Of a stretch of 8,414 nucleotides of DNA, positions 1-6,536 are shown one piece after another (position 1 is the first letter of the stretch; each line of letters starts with the position of its first letter). The stretch is from an uncultured Prevotella sp. (GTDB taxonomy: Bacteria; Bacteroidota; Bacteroidia; Bacteroidales; Bacteroidaceae). The notes beneath the pieces were generated by a model. That model worked only from the letters and a program-made list of their open reading frames with translations. It was not told the origin of the DNA and made no database searches. The DNA lies in assembly GCA_900319895.1 (NCBI GenBank), contig ONQK01000202.1, forward strand, positions 1-8,414, written 5' to 3'. A program made the position numbers and the translations under genes.

Positions 1-1
1 C

Positions 2-205
2 TTGGGTCTGCGAGCCTTCCCCGACGACATCAAACTGGCAGTTTACGAACAGCAAAACGGCGTGTGTCCGCTCTGCGGCGAGCATTTCGACATCGGACAG
101 ATGGAGGGCGACCACATCACGCCGTGGCGCGACGGCGGGCGGACAATCATTGAAAACTGCCAGATGCTGTGCCGCGAGTGTAATCGGCGGAAGGGGGCGA
201 GGTAA
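2..205 (+). CDS. HNH endonuclease domain protein, 3' end only (5' end outside window)
   Basis: Only the last 67 codons are visible, and the reading frame is open to the window edge. The TTG at position 2 is therefore probably an internal codon and not the start. The fragment carries a complete zinc-ribbon type HNH (beta-beta-alpha metal) nuclease motif. It has a first CxxC (residues 22 and 25 of the visible part), the catalytic DHITPW block with Asp37-His38, an Asn at 52, and a second CxxCN (57-61) followed by basic residues. HNH domains of this form cut DNA with a divalent metal. The arrangement, with a short lead-in of the type FPDDIKLAVYEQQNG and the HNH at the extreme C terminus, resembles the tails of DUF262/GmrSD-like and other large nucleases of Bacteroidota. 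That family assignment is inference, because the diagnostic N-terminal part is missing. It is convergent with uvrA and need not be functionally linked to it. Confidence 0.85.
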   Translation: MGLRAFPDDIKLAVYEQQNGVCPLCGEHFDIGQMEGDHITPWRDGGRTIIENCQMLCRECNRRKGAR

Positions 206-222
206 GCGATTGCCAAGACCAT

Positions 223-273
223 GTTTAAAGAAAAGAAAAGACACATCACCGTTTAAAGAAAAGACACATCGCC
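223..273. repeat. Imperfect tandem repeat, two units of 28 and 23 bases
   Basis: Two adjacent copies begin with GTTTAAAGAAAAG and end with ACACATCACC or ACACATCGCC. Copy 1 spans 223-250 and contains an extra AAAAG; copy 2 spans 251-273. Apart from that insertion and one A/G change the copies are identical. They lie between the HNH stop codon and the uvrA stop codon, in sequence that does not appear to code. A TAnnTTTG match on the minus strand (273-280) would point transcription leftwards through the repeat, but no -33 element accompanies it. Function unknown. Confidence 0.8.
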
Positions 274-312
274 AAATATACAAAAGCGTGCCATCAAGCA
301 TGTAAAAATGTA

Positions 313-331
313 TTCGGAAGGCTATTCCGAA
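313..331. terminator. Small hairpin between convergent genes, possible bidirectional terminator
   Basis: A perfect 7-bp inverted repeat, TTCGGAA (313-319) and TTCCGAA (325-331), is separated by a 5-base loop. Read on the minus strand, which is the uvrA direction, it lies about 40 bases past the uvrA stop and is followed by ACATTTTTA. Read on the plus strand it follows the HNH gene and is trailed by CAACTTTTC. Both U-tracts are imperfect and the stem is short, so termination activity is inferred mainly from position. Confidence 0.45.
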
Positions 332-372
332 CAACTTTTCTGTCTTCAAATTTCATTTTTACTGAAAATTCC

Positions 373-3201
373 CTATTTTTTCAGCTCCTCCCTTAAAAAT
401 TGGGGCGTATACCCCTTTTTAGACCTGGCCACCTCTTCCGGAGTGCCTGCCGACAAGAGTCGACCGCCGCCTCTACCTCCATCGGGGCCGATGTCAATAA
501 TGTGGTCTGCCATTTTTATGACATCCAGGTTGTGCTCAATGACCAATACCGTATTTCCCCGCTCCACGAGCCGTTGCAGCACCTCCAACAAGATGCGGAT
601 GTCTTCAAAATGCAGCCCCGTGGTCGGCTCGTCAAGGATATAAAACGTTTTTCCCGTGTCACGTTTCGACAGTTCCGTCGCCAACTTCACCCGCTGACTC
701 TCGCCGCCCGACAAAGTGGTTGATGATTGTCCCAATTTGATGTACCCCAGCCCGACATCCTGTATGCTTTTTATCTTTTGCACGATGTTGGGCACCGCCT
801 CAAAGAACTCAACAGCCTGATTTACAGTCATATCGAGCACATCAGCGATGGATTTCCCCTTGTAGCGCACCTCCAGCGTCTCACGGTTATACCGTTTGCC
901 GTAACAACTTTCGCAAGGCACCATCACGTCGGGCAAGAAGTTCATTTCAATGGTCTTATAACCATTTCCACCACAAGTTTCGCAACGTCCACCTTTTACG
1001 TTGAAAGAAAATCGACCGGGCTTATAGCCTCGAATTTTCGCCTCAGGCAGCTCAACAAAGAGCGACCGGATGTCATTAAAGACGCCGGTATAGGTCGCCG
1101 GGTTGGAGCGCGGCGTCCTCCCGATAGGCGACTGGTCTACATTCACCACTTTGTCGATATGCTCGAGCCCTTCAACACTCTTGTAGGCCATTGGCTTTTT
1201 CAGCGAGCGATAAAAATGCTGCGAGAGAATGGGCTGCAGCGTCTCATTGACCAGGGTCGACTTTCCCGACCCGCTCACGCCTGTGACAACGATGAGCTTG
1301 CCCAGCGGAAACTCCACATCCACGTTTTTCAGATTGTTGCCGGCAGCTCCTTTGATGACTAATTTCTTGCCTGAGCCGCTACGGCGCGCCGCCGGCACCT
1401 CGATTTTCTTTTTTCCGTTCAAATATGCTGCCGTGATGGTCGTTTTTTTCAGCATTGCCTCCGGTTTGCCTTGAAAGACCACCTGGCCGCCTTTCCTGCC
1501 CGCCTTTGGGCCGATGTCCACCACATAATCGGCACTGAGCATCATGTCTTTATCGTGCTCAACAACAATGACCGAATTGCCCAAGTCGCGCAAATCTTTC
1601 AGCGATTTGATGAGTCGATGGTTGTCACGCTGATGCAGCCCGATGCTTGGCTCATCAAGGATATAAAGTACATTCACCAGCTGCGAACCGATTTGTGTTG
1701 CCAGGCGTATGCGCTGGCTCTCACCACCCGAGAGCGAGGCAGAAGGGCGATTCAGGGAAAGATAATTGAGCCCGACATCCAACAAGAAGTCGATTCGTGT
1801 GCAGATTTCCTTCAAAATCTCCCCGGCAACCTTCGTCTGCGTGGCATCGAGATGCGGCATGACCTCGTCAAGCCATTTACGCAGGTCGGAAAGGTCCATG
1901 GCCGCCAATTCGGAGATGTTTTTGTCCCACAGCCGATAAGAGAGCGACTCGCGGTTGAGGCGCGCGCCATGGCACTCCTGGCACTGACAAGTGGCCAAGA
2001 ACTGGTCGGCCCACTTCTGCCCACTTGCGCTATCATCGTTGTCCATAATGTCGTGCAGGTATTTGATGATGCCATTATACTCCACGAAATAATCACTGGA
2101 AGTGTGGACCAACTCTTTGGCGATGCGCACTTTTTCCAGCGAGCCATACAAAATCTCGTCCATACACTCTTTCGGCACCTTTGCCACCTCCGTCTTCAAG
2201 TCAATGTCATAGCGCCTTAAAATCGCCTCTATTTGCCAGAATATCATCTGGGGCTTATACTTTCCGAGCGGTAAAATCGCCCCCTCGTGAATAGAAAGTG
2301 ACTTGTCGGGGACAACCTTGTTCAAGTCGATTTCATTCACATGTCCCAGCCCTTTGCACCTCGGGCAGGCGCCCTCGGGAGAATTGAAAGAAAAAATGTT
2401 CGGCGCCGGATCTTTGTATGCCATGCCAGTGGTCGGACACATCAGGCGCTTGGAAAAATACTTGGCACTTCCCGTGTCGGCATCCAGAACCATGACAAGT
2501 CCCTCACCCTGCCTCATGGCAATGCCAACCGACTTGCGCAAACGCTCTTCATCTGCGGCACGCACCTGCAATTTATCAATAACCACCTCAATGTTGTGAT
2601 TCTTGTAGCGGTCGACTTTCATGCCGCGTACGATGTCCTGCAGCTCGTCGTCAACACGAATATACAGATAGCCCTTGCGACGCATGCTCTCAAACAACTC
2701 ACGATAATGGCCTTTGCGGTTGCGGATGAGCGGGGCGAGGATATAAATTCGCTTGTCCGCATAGTCATCAAGAATCATCTCAATAACCTTTTCTTCCGTA
2801 TATTTCACCATCTTTTCGCCCGTCACATAACTATGCGCCGTACCCGCTCGAGCATACAAAAGGCGCAAAAAGTCATAGATCTCAGTCGTCGTGCCCACCG
2901 TCGAGCGCGGATTTTTATTCGTCGTCTTCTGCTCAATGCTAATGACAGGGCTCAAACCCGTTATCTTGTCCACATCAGGACGCTCCATCGCACCCAAAAA
3001 ATTACGGGCATAGGCCGAAAAAGTTTCGATATAGCGCCGCTGACCTTCCGCATAAATCGTGTCAAAAGCCAACGAGGACTTGCCCGAGCCCGAAAGTCCG
3101 GTAAACACCGTCAAAGCGTTTCTCGGAATGCTCACGTCAACATTCTTCAGATTATGTACGCGCGCACCGAGCACAACTATTTTGTCTTCTTCACTTTTCA
3201 T
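373..3201 (-). CDS. uvrA: UvrABC excinuclease subunit UvrA
   Basis: UvrA is the damage-sensing ATPase of nucleotide excision repair. As a dimer it scans DNA, recognises bulky distortions and loads UvrB, which then recruits UvrC for incision. The 942-residue protein has the usual full length. It contains two ABC ATPase modules. Module 1 has Walker A GLSGSGKSS (35-43), signature LSGGESQ (490-496) and Walker B YILDEPS (513-519). Module 2 has Walker A GVSGSGKST (641-649), signature LSGGESQ (830-836) and Walker B YILDEPT (854-860). The region around 125-245 matches the UvrB-binding domain, which argues against a class II UvrA2-type paralogue. The C-terminal zinc module is intact (Cys740, 743, 763, 766). 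The first one is degenerate: Cys255, 279 and 282 are present, but the expected fourth Cys is Thr258 in CPTTG. I believe this is common in the phylum. The ATG at 3201 is chosen because it follows a -7 promoter element by about 20 bases and gives the standard N terminus. It appears monocistronic. Bacteroidota often carry more than one uvrA, so a second copy may exist elsewhere. Confidence 0.98.
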   Translation of the reverse strand: MKSEEDKIVVLGARVHNLKNVDVSIPRNALTVFTGLSGSGKSSLAFDTIYAEGQRRYIETFSAYARNFLGAMERPDVDKITGLSPVISIEQKTTNKNPRSTVGTTTEIYDFLRLLYARAGTAHSYVTGEKMVKYTEEKVIEMILDDYADKRIYILAPLIRNRKGHYRELFESMRRKGYLYIRVDDELQDIVRGMKVDRYKNHNIEVVIDKLQVRAADEERLRKSVGIAMRQGEGLVMVLDADTGSAKYFSKRLMCPTTGMAYKDPAPNIFSFNSPEGACPRCKGLGHVNEIDLNKVVPDKSLSIHEGAILPLGKYKPQMIFWQIEAILRRYDIDLKTEVAKVPKECMDEILYGSLEKVRIAKELVHTSSDYFVEYNGIIKYLHDIMDNDDSASGQKWADQFLATCQCQECHGARLNRESLSYRLWDKNISELAAMDLSDLRKWLDEVMPHLDATQTKVAGEILKEICTRIDFLLDVGLNYLSLNRPSASLSGGESQRIRLATQIGSQLVNVLYILDEPSIGLHQRDNHRLIKSLKDLRDLGNSVIVVEHDKDMMLSADYVVDIGPKAGRKGGQVVFQGKPEAMLKKTTITAAYLNGKKKIEVPAARRSGSGKKLVIKGAAGNNLKNVDVEFPLGKLIVVTGVSGSGKSTLVNETLQPILSQHFYRSLKKPMAYKSVEGLEHIDKVVNVDQSPIGRTPRSNPATYTGVFNDIRSLFVELPEAKIRGYKPGRFSFNVKGGRCETCGGNGYKTIEMNFLPDVMVPCESCYGKRYNRETLEVRYKGKSIADVLDMTVNQAVEFFEAVPNIVQKIKSIQDVGLGYIKLGQSSTTLSGGESQRVKLATELSKRDTGKTFYILDEPTTGLHFEDIRILLEVLQRLVERGNTVLVIEHNLDVIKMADHIIDIGPDGGRGGGRLLSAGTPEEVARSKKGYTPQFLREELKK

Positions 3202-3594
3202 AATTACAAGTCAAACAATTGGCAAAGATACGAAATTAAGATGAAGTTTAGGCCGCGAAAACATTTTTTTAGACAATTTCAAATTTCATCAACGAAAAAT
3301 CTACGCAAAAACACAATTTAAAACAGAAATTTTCGCACCCATTTTAAGTGTATCAACGAATTAAACCTCAACGAAAAAATGTCGAAAACAAACAAAACAT
3401 TTTGTTGCAAATCGGAAAGAAGCCGCCAGAACAAGTTGCCGTGAAAGTGGAAACGAAAGGCAGGCATTCAAAAAATGAAAGCTTTAACAAAAAACAACAT
3501 TACACTGATTATCATGTCGTTACATTTATTTAACATCAAAAACAAAAGATTCGACATCCTCCACCATTCCCACTATTTCCTGCTTTTGAGAGAC
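3202..3594. other. 393-base AT-rich intergenic region between uvrA and the T9SS cargo gene
   Basis: Apart from the uvrA -7 element at its left end, I see no gene here. The octamer TCAACGAA occurs three times on the plus strand (3289-3296, 3353-3360, 3368-3375). A perfect 7-bp inverted repeat AACAAAA/TTTTGTT with a 2-base centre lies at 3391-3406. Rightward open reading frames that start at 3348 or 3475 are short or run antisense into the next gene, have no promoter, and have no recognisable product. No clear terminator hairpin is visible after the stop codon at 3595, so transcripts from that gene could continue toward uvrA. Confidence 0.6.
3223..3230 (-). promoter_or_regulatory. Putative uvrA promoter, -7 element
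   Basis: On the minus strand this reads TATCTTTG, an exact match to the Bacteroidota sigma-ABfr -7 consensus TAnnTTTG. It lies 21 bases upstream of the uvrA ATG, which would leave a leader of roughly 10-20 bases. No TTTG-like -33 element is seen 19-21 bases further upstream, so the promoter is either weak or activator-assisted. Confidence 0.6.
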
Positions 3595-4290
3595 TTAATA
3601 CCTTCCGTCATTCTCGCTGTATCCCCTAAGAAGGTTTACATCGCGTTTAAACTTATACTCCCTTCCGTCGGCACCCTTGGCTTTGACCACTACAAAATAC
3701 ACACCTTGCGCAACGTCTTTTCCGTTGAACTTCCCGTCCCATCCGCCGGCAGGGTCGTGCCATTCATAAAGTTTCTGCCCCCACCGATTATAGATGTAGG
3801 CGTCGAACTCCACGATACTTTGATAGCCTTCCTTCGCCTTGTAAATGTCGTTGATGCCGTCACCATTTGGCGAAAAAGCATTGGGCATGTCAAGCCGGCT
3901 CTCGGAAACAGAAATCCTGATCGGATCGCACTCTATTTTCACCGTGTCCGAACCATCCACGAAGGTCGCCAGCAGCTTCACGGCATGCGCGCCCGCTTTC
4001 TTGAAGACATATTCTGTGTTTTCTTCGTATCTGACCATATACGGCTGCCCATTTCCTTCCGTGAAGAACTGCCACTCGTAGTACGCCAAGTAATTTCCCA
4101 AGTTGGAGGGTTGGGCCAGAAAAGTGACGGAAATCGGTGCCGATCCGCTGAATTGCACGCCCTCCTGCGTACCTTCGGCAGTCGTGAACAAAGCCGTCGG
4201 GCTGACACTTGGCGGCGTGTCAGCGCAAACCGTATTTGGGATGACAAAAGGTGCAAAAAATGCAATAACTAGATGACAGATTAGCTTCAT
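3595..4290 (-). CDS. Small secreted protein with type IX secretion type B C-terminal sorting domain (gliding-motility-associated C-terminal domain, CHU_C family)
   Basis: This 231-residue protein begins with a Sec signal peptide: a Lys at position 2, a hydrophobic stretch to about residue 18, and likely cleavage after VCA at 23. Residues about 27-128 form a beta-rich region resembling a PKD-like fold, with the strand pattern YYEWQFF and later AGAHAVKLLATF. From about 134 to 222 it carries the T9SS type B signature: MPNAFSPNGDGINDIY, then YNRWGQKLYEW, GGWDGKFNGKDVAQGVYFVVV and a basic KFKRDVNLLRG end. Known members are exported through the Sec pathway and then the type IX machinery to the cell surface or medium. 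The cargo part is small, only about 100 residues, and has no recognisable enzyme motif, so its surface role is unknown. The start at 4290 is preferred over an in-frame ATG at 4359, because the latter lies upstream of the gene's own -7 element and would put extra sequence before the signal peptide. It is transcribed divergently from the LysM gene. Confidence 0.88.
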   Translation of the reverse strand: MKLICHLVIAFFAPFVIPNTVCADTPPSVSPTALFTTAEGTQEGVQFSGSAPISVTFLAQPSNLGNYLAYYEWQFFTEGNGQPYMVRYEENTEYVFKKAGAHAVKLLATFVDGSDTVKIECDPIRISVSESRLDMPNAFSPNGDGINDIYKAKEGYQSIVEFDAYIYNRWGQKLYEWHDPAGGWDGKFNGKDVAQGVYFVVVKAKGADGREYKFKRDVNLLRGYSENDGRY

Positions 4291-4307
4291 AATTAAAATA
4301 TTTAACG

Positions 4308-4337
4308 CAAAAATACAGAATAAAGTTGATTTTACAA
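4308..4337 (-). promoter_or_regulatory. Promoter of the T9SS cargo gene (-33 and -7 elements)
   Basis: On the minus strand a TTG core (4337-4335) is followed after 19 bases by TATTTTTG (4315-4308), matching the Bacteroidota TTTG/N19-21/TAnnTTTG architecture. The -7 element ends 17 bases before the ATG at 4290. Its -33 core sits inside the spacer of the opposing promoter. Confidence 0.7.
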
Positions 4338-4356
4338 TACTTTTTTTGTATTTTTG
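4326..4356 (+). promoter_or_regulatory. Promoter of the LysM gene cluster (-33 and -7 elements)
   Basis: A GTTG/TTG core (4326-4328) is followed after 20 bases by TATTTTTG (4349-4356), then GCAC. The expected transcription start is shortly after 4360, leaving a leader of roughly 20-25 bases before the ATG at 4385. This placement rules out the earlier in-frame ATG at 4346 as the main start. The promoter is interleaved with the leftward promoter at 4308-4337. Confidence 0.7.
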
Positions 4357-4384
4357 CACGGAATTAAATAAATTTGAGCCGAAA

Positions 4385-5761
4385 ATGATACGATTTCTAA
4401 GATATGCAAGCCTTTTGTTGATGCTCTTGCTAACGCTACAAGAAGTTCAGGCGCAGCCCAATCAATACAAAGACATGCACAGGGTAAAACAAGGCGAGAC
4501 CATCTATGGGATTGCCAGGGCATACGGCATTTCGGTGGATGTATTGAAGCGTGCCAATCCCAAGATGAACAACCCGGACTACGTCCTCAGTGTTGACGAA
4601 TATGTCTTCATCCCCGATACTCCAAACACCAGCGCTAACACTAACACTAACACCAGCACCGGCTCGACGAGCCAGCCCAGCCTTGACAAAGGCGTGAGGG
4701 GGAAACAAGTCAACATCGCCGTCATGCTGCCTCTACACAACGTTGACGGCGACGGAAAGCGCATGGTTGAATACTATCGCGGCATCCTCATGGCGTGCCA
4801 TCAACTGAAGCAAGAAGGCGTTTCCATCAACATACATGCATGGAACGTGCCTGCCGATGCCGACATCCGGCAGATCCTCCTCGAAAACAGTGCCAGCCAG
4901 GTTGACTACATCTTCGGCCCGCTTTACTCAAAACAGCTTAAACATCTGGCAGGATTTGCCAAAAGCTACGGCATCAAAGTCGTAGTACCATTCTCCATCT
5001 CCAGCAACGAGGTCAACTCGAACAGCCATGTCTTCCAAATATACCAAGACCCGAACAAACAAAACGAGAAGTCGGTCAACGCATTTTTGGAAAGATTCCC
5101 CCACCACCACCCTGTTTTCATCGACTGCAACGACTCCACCATCAACCGCAAAGGCTCATTTACCATGGCATTGCGAAAACAATTGGACAAGAAAAAGACA
5201 ATATACAATATCACCAACCTGAGATCGGCAGAGAGCGACTTCTCAAAAGCGTTTAGCCGGACAATGCCCAACGTGGTCGTCCTCAACACAAGCCGCTCGC
5301 CCGAGCTGGGAGCCGCGATACAGAAACTGGAGTTATTGACCCAAAACCACCCAGAGCTCAAGATTTCCCTCTTCGGCTATACGGAATGGCTGATGTATAC
5401 CCGTCCGTATGCCGAAAAATTCCATAAATACGACACTTACATCCCAACAACGAGCTACCATAACGTGTTTTCCGCCGAGACCAAAGACTTTGAGACCAAA
5501 TACATCAAACAATTCGGCGAACCAATGATGTACGCCCTCCCGCGTTTTGCCATTACAGGCTACGACCATGCCAATTACTTCATTCGCGGCCTTCTGCTTT
5601 ACGGAAAAGACTTCAGCGGGGCAAAGACTGACACGCCTTACTTCCCATTGCAAACACCATTATATTTCAGGAAAGTAAGTAAAAATGGAGGGCTGCAAAA
5701 CGAAAGTTTCATGCTCATCCACTATACCCCACAAAAAAACATAGAATCCATCAGTTACTAA
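4385..5761 (+). CDS. LysM domain protein with type 1 periplasmic-binding-like domain
   Basis: The 458-residue protein has a signal peptide (hydrophobic run 8-18, likely cleavage after VQA at 23). One LysM domain follows at about 31-77, beginning HRVKQGETIYGIARAYG and ending EYVFIP; LysM modules bind the glycan strands of peptidoglycan. A low-complexity linker rich in Asn, Thr and Ser covers about 78-105. Residues about 107-450 resemble a type 1 periplasmic binding fold, as in Leu/Ile/Val-binding proteins and the LppC/LpoA family: an opening strand VNIAVMLPLH, a GILMACHQL helix, DYIFGPLYS near 174-182 and KVVVPFSIS near 198-206. No transporter permease or ATPase lies nearby, so ordinary substrate delivery is not supported. 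A peptidoglycan-anchored sensor or a cell-wall-enzyme regulator comparable to LpoA is a possibility (inference). The next gene starts 3 bases after the stop codon, which implies co-transcription and probably translational coupling. Confidence 0.88.
   Translation: MIRFLRYASLLLMLLLTLQEVQAQPNQYKDMHRVKQGETIYGIARAYGISVDVLKRANPKMNNPDYVLSVDEYVFIPDTPNTSANTNTNTSTGSTSQPSLDKGVRGKQVNIAVMLPLHNVDGDGKRMVEYYRGILMACHQLKQEGVSINIHAWNVPADADIRQILLENSASQVDYIFGPLYSKQLKHLAGFAKSYGIKVVVPFSISSNEVNSNSHVFQIYQDPNKQNEKSVNAFLERFPHHHPVFIDCNDSTINRKGSFTMALRKQLDKKKTIYNITNLRSAESDFSKAFSRTMPNVVVLNTSRSPELGAAIQKLELLTQNHPELKISLFGYTEWLMYTRPYAEKFHKYDTYIPTTSYHNVFSAETKDFETKYIKQFGEPMMYALPRFAITGYDHANYFIRGLLLYGKDFSGAKTDTPYFPLQTPLYFRKVSKNGGLQNESFMLIHYTPQKNIESISY
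4635..4652 (+). repeat. Hexamer microsatellite CTAACA x3 in the interdomain linker
   Basis: Three exact CTAACA units lie in the coding sequence for the Asn-Thr-rich linker between the LysM and binding domains. Because the unit is six bases long, gain or loss of a copy would change the linker by two residues and keep the frame. Confidence 0.8.
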
Positions 5762-5764
5762 AAA

Positions 5765-6508
5765 ATGCGGAGCCGCCTAGTCACCATATATATTATGATG
5801 TGTTCACCTCTTGCCCTGATGGCGCAAATAGGTGACTACCGCAACGGACTCGCCATAGGCTTCAACGGCGGCTATGTGCTCAGCAACATCGGTTTCAATC
5901 CAAACGTATCGCAAACGTTCCACAACGGCATGTCGGGAGGACTGACCATCAGATATGTTTCCGAAAAATATTTCAAAACCATCTGCTCCATTCAGGGAGA
6001 AATCAATTTCACACAGGCCGGATGGAAGGAAAACATCGTAGATGTCAACAAAAACAAGGTCATCAATCCCATCACAGGACAAAATGAGGCCTACCAACGC
6101 ACAATCAACTACCTTCAAATCCCAATTTTCGCACACTTGGCGTGGGGAAGAGAACAAAAAGGCGTGAATTTCTTCGTGCAGGCAGGGCCGCAAGTGGGAC
6201 TCTACCTCAACGAATCAACCAGCACGAATTTCAACCTTGAACAACGCAACACCGAAGACAGAGCCAACAACATCGTGGCGCAAGACACCATGGCCGTCGA
6301 AAAAAAGATAGACTACGGCATCGCTGCCGGACTGGGCCTGGAATACTCCATCCCGAAAGTTGGCCACTTCATGCTCGAAGGGCGCTACTACTACGGACTG
6401 GGAGACATCTTCCGAAATACAAAGCGCGATTATTTCGGCAAATCAAACATCGGTAACATTATCATCAAATTAACATACTTGTTTGACATTACAAAGACAA
6501 AAATATAA
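5765..6508 (+). CDS. PorT-family outer-membrane beta-barrel protein (OMP_b-brl_2-like)
   Basis: The 247-residue product has an N-terminal signal peptide with Arg at 2 and 4 and likely cleavage after LMA at 20, leaving a mature N-terminal Gln. The rest is a run of alternating amphipathic strands typical of an eight-stranded outer-membrane barrel: LAIGFNGGYVLSNIGF (29-44), GGLTIRYV (58-65), SIQGEINFTQAGW (75-87), INYLQIPIFAHLAW (114-127), FFVQAGPQVGLYL (136-148), YGIAAGLGLEYS (184-195), FMLEGRYYYGLGDI (202-215) and IIIKLTYLF (232-240). The YLQIP block and the Gly-Pro strand are typical of the PorT-like family in Bacteroidota. Family membership does not make it the true T9SS component PorT/SprT, so no gene symbol is given. 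It is tightly linked to the LysM gene, 3 bases apart. This suggests a pair linking the outer membrane to peptidoglycan (inference). Confidence 0.85.
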   Translation: MRSRLVTIYIMMCSPLALMAQIGDYRNGLAIGFNGGYVLSNIGFNPNVSQTFHNGMSGGLTIRYVSEKYFKTICSIQGEINFTQAGWKENIVDVNKNKVINPITGQNEAYQRTINYLQIPIFAHLAWGREQKGVNFFVQAGPQVGLYLNESTSTNFNLEQRNTEDRANNIVAQDTMAVEKKIDYGIAAGLGLEYSIPKVGHFMLEGRYYYGLGDIFRNTKRDYFGKSNIGNIIIKLTYLFDITKTKI

Positions 6509-6536
6509 CAATATTCACAATTAAAATTTTAAAATT

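Noticed and set aside
223..273. CRISPR array
   Set aside because: There are only two directly adjacent units with no spacer between them and no cas genes in the window.
308..643. Rightward open frame near the uvrA 3' end
   Set aside because: It starts before the hairpin at 313-331 and overlaps the uvrA C terminus antisense. The composition is not protein-like and there is no promoter.
2341..3321. Long rightward open frame of 326 codons opposite uvrA
   Set aside because: It lies almost entirely antisense to the well-supported uvrA gene, its translation has no recognisable domain, and it has no promoter. The frames at 727-1362 and 1471-2220 are rejected for the same reason.
3475..4272. Rightward open frame of 265 codons starting ATG AAA GCT
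   Set aside because: The first codons look like a possible start, but most of the frame is antisense to the T9SS cargo gene, whose product has clear domain motifs. No promoter or family match is visible.
4291..4359. N-terminal extension of the T9SS cargo gene to an ATG at 4359
   Set aside because: The extension would include the gene's own -7 element and opposing promoter sequence. The ATG at 4290 gives a clean signal peptide.
4346..4384. N-terminal extension of the LysM gene to an ATG at 4346
   Set aside because: This ATG lies upstream of the -7 element at 4349-4356 and so before the expected transcript start. The ATG at 4385 gives a standard signal peptide.
5765..6508. Identification of the barrel as the T9SS component PorT/SprT
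   Set aside because: The sequence fits the broad OMP_b-brl_2 family. Neither the neighbours nor any specific motif visible here distinguishes true PorT, so no symbol was assigned.
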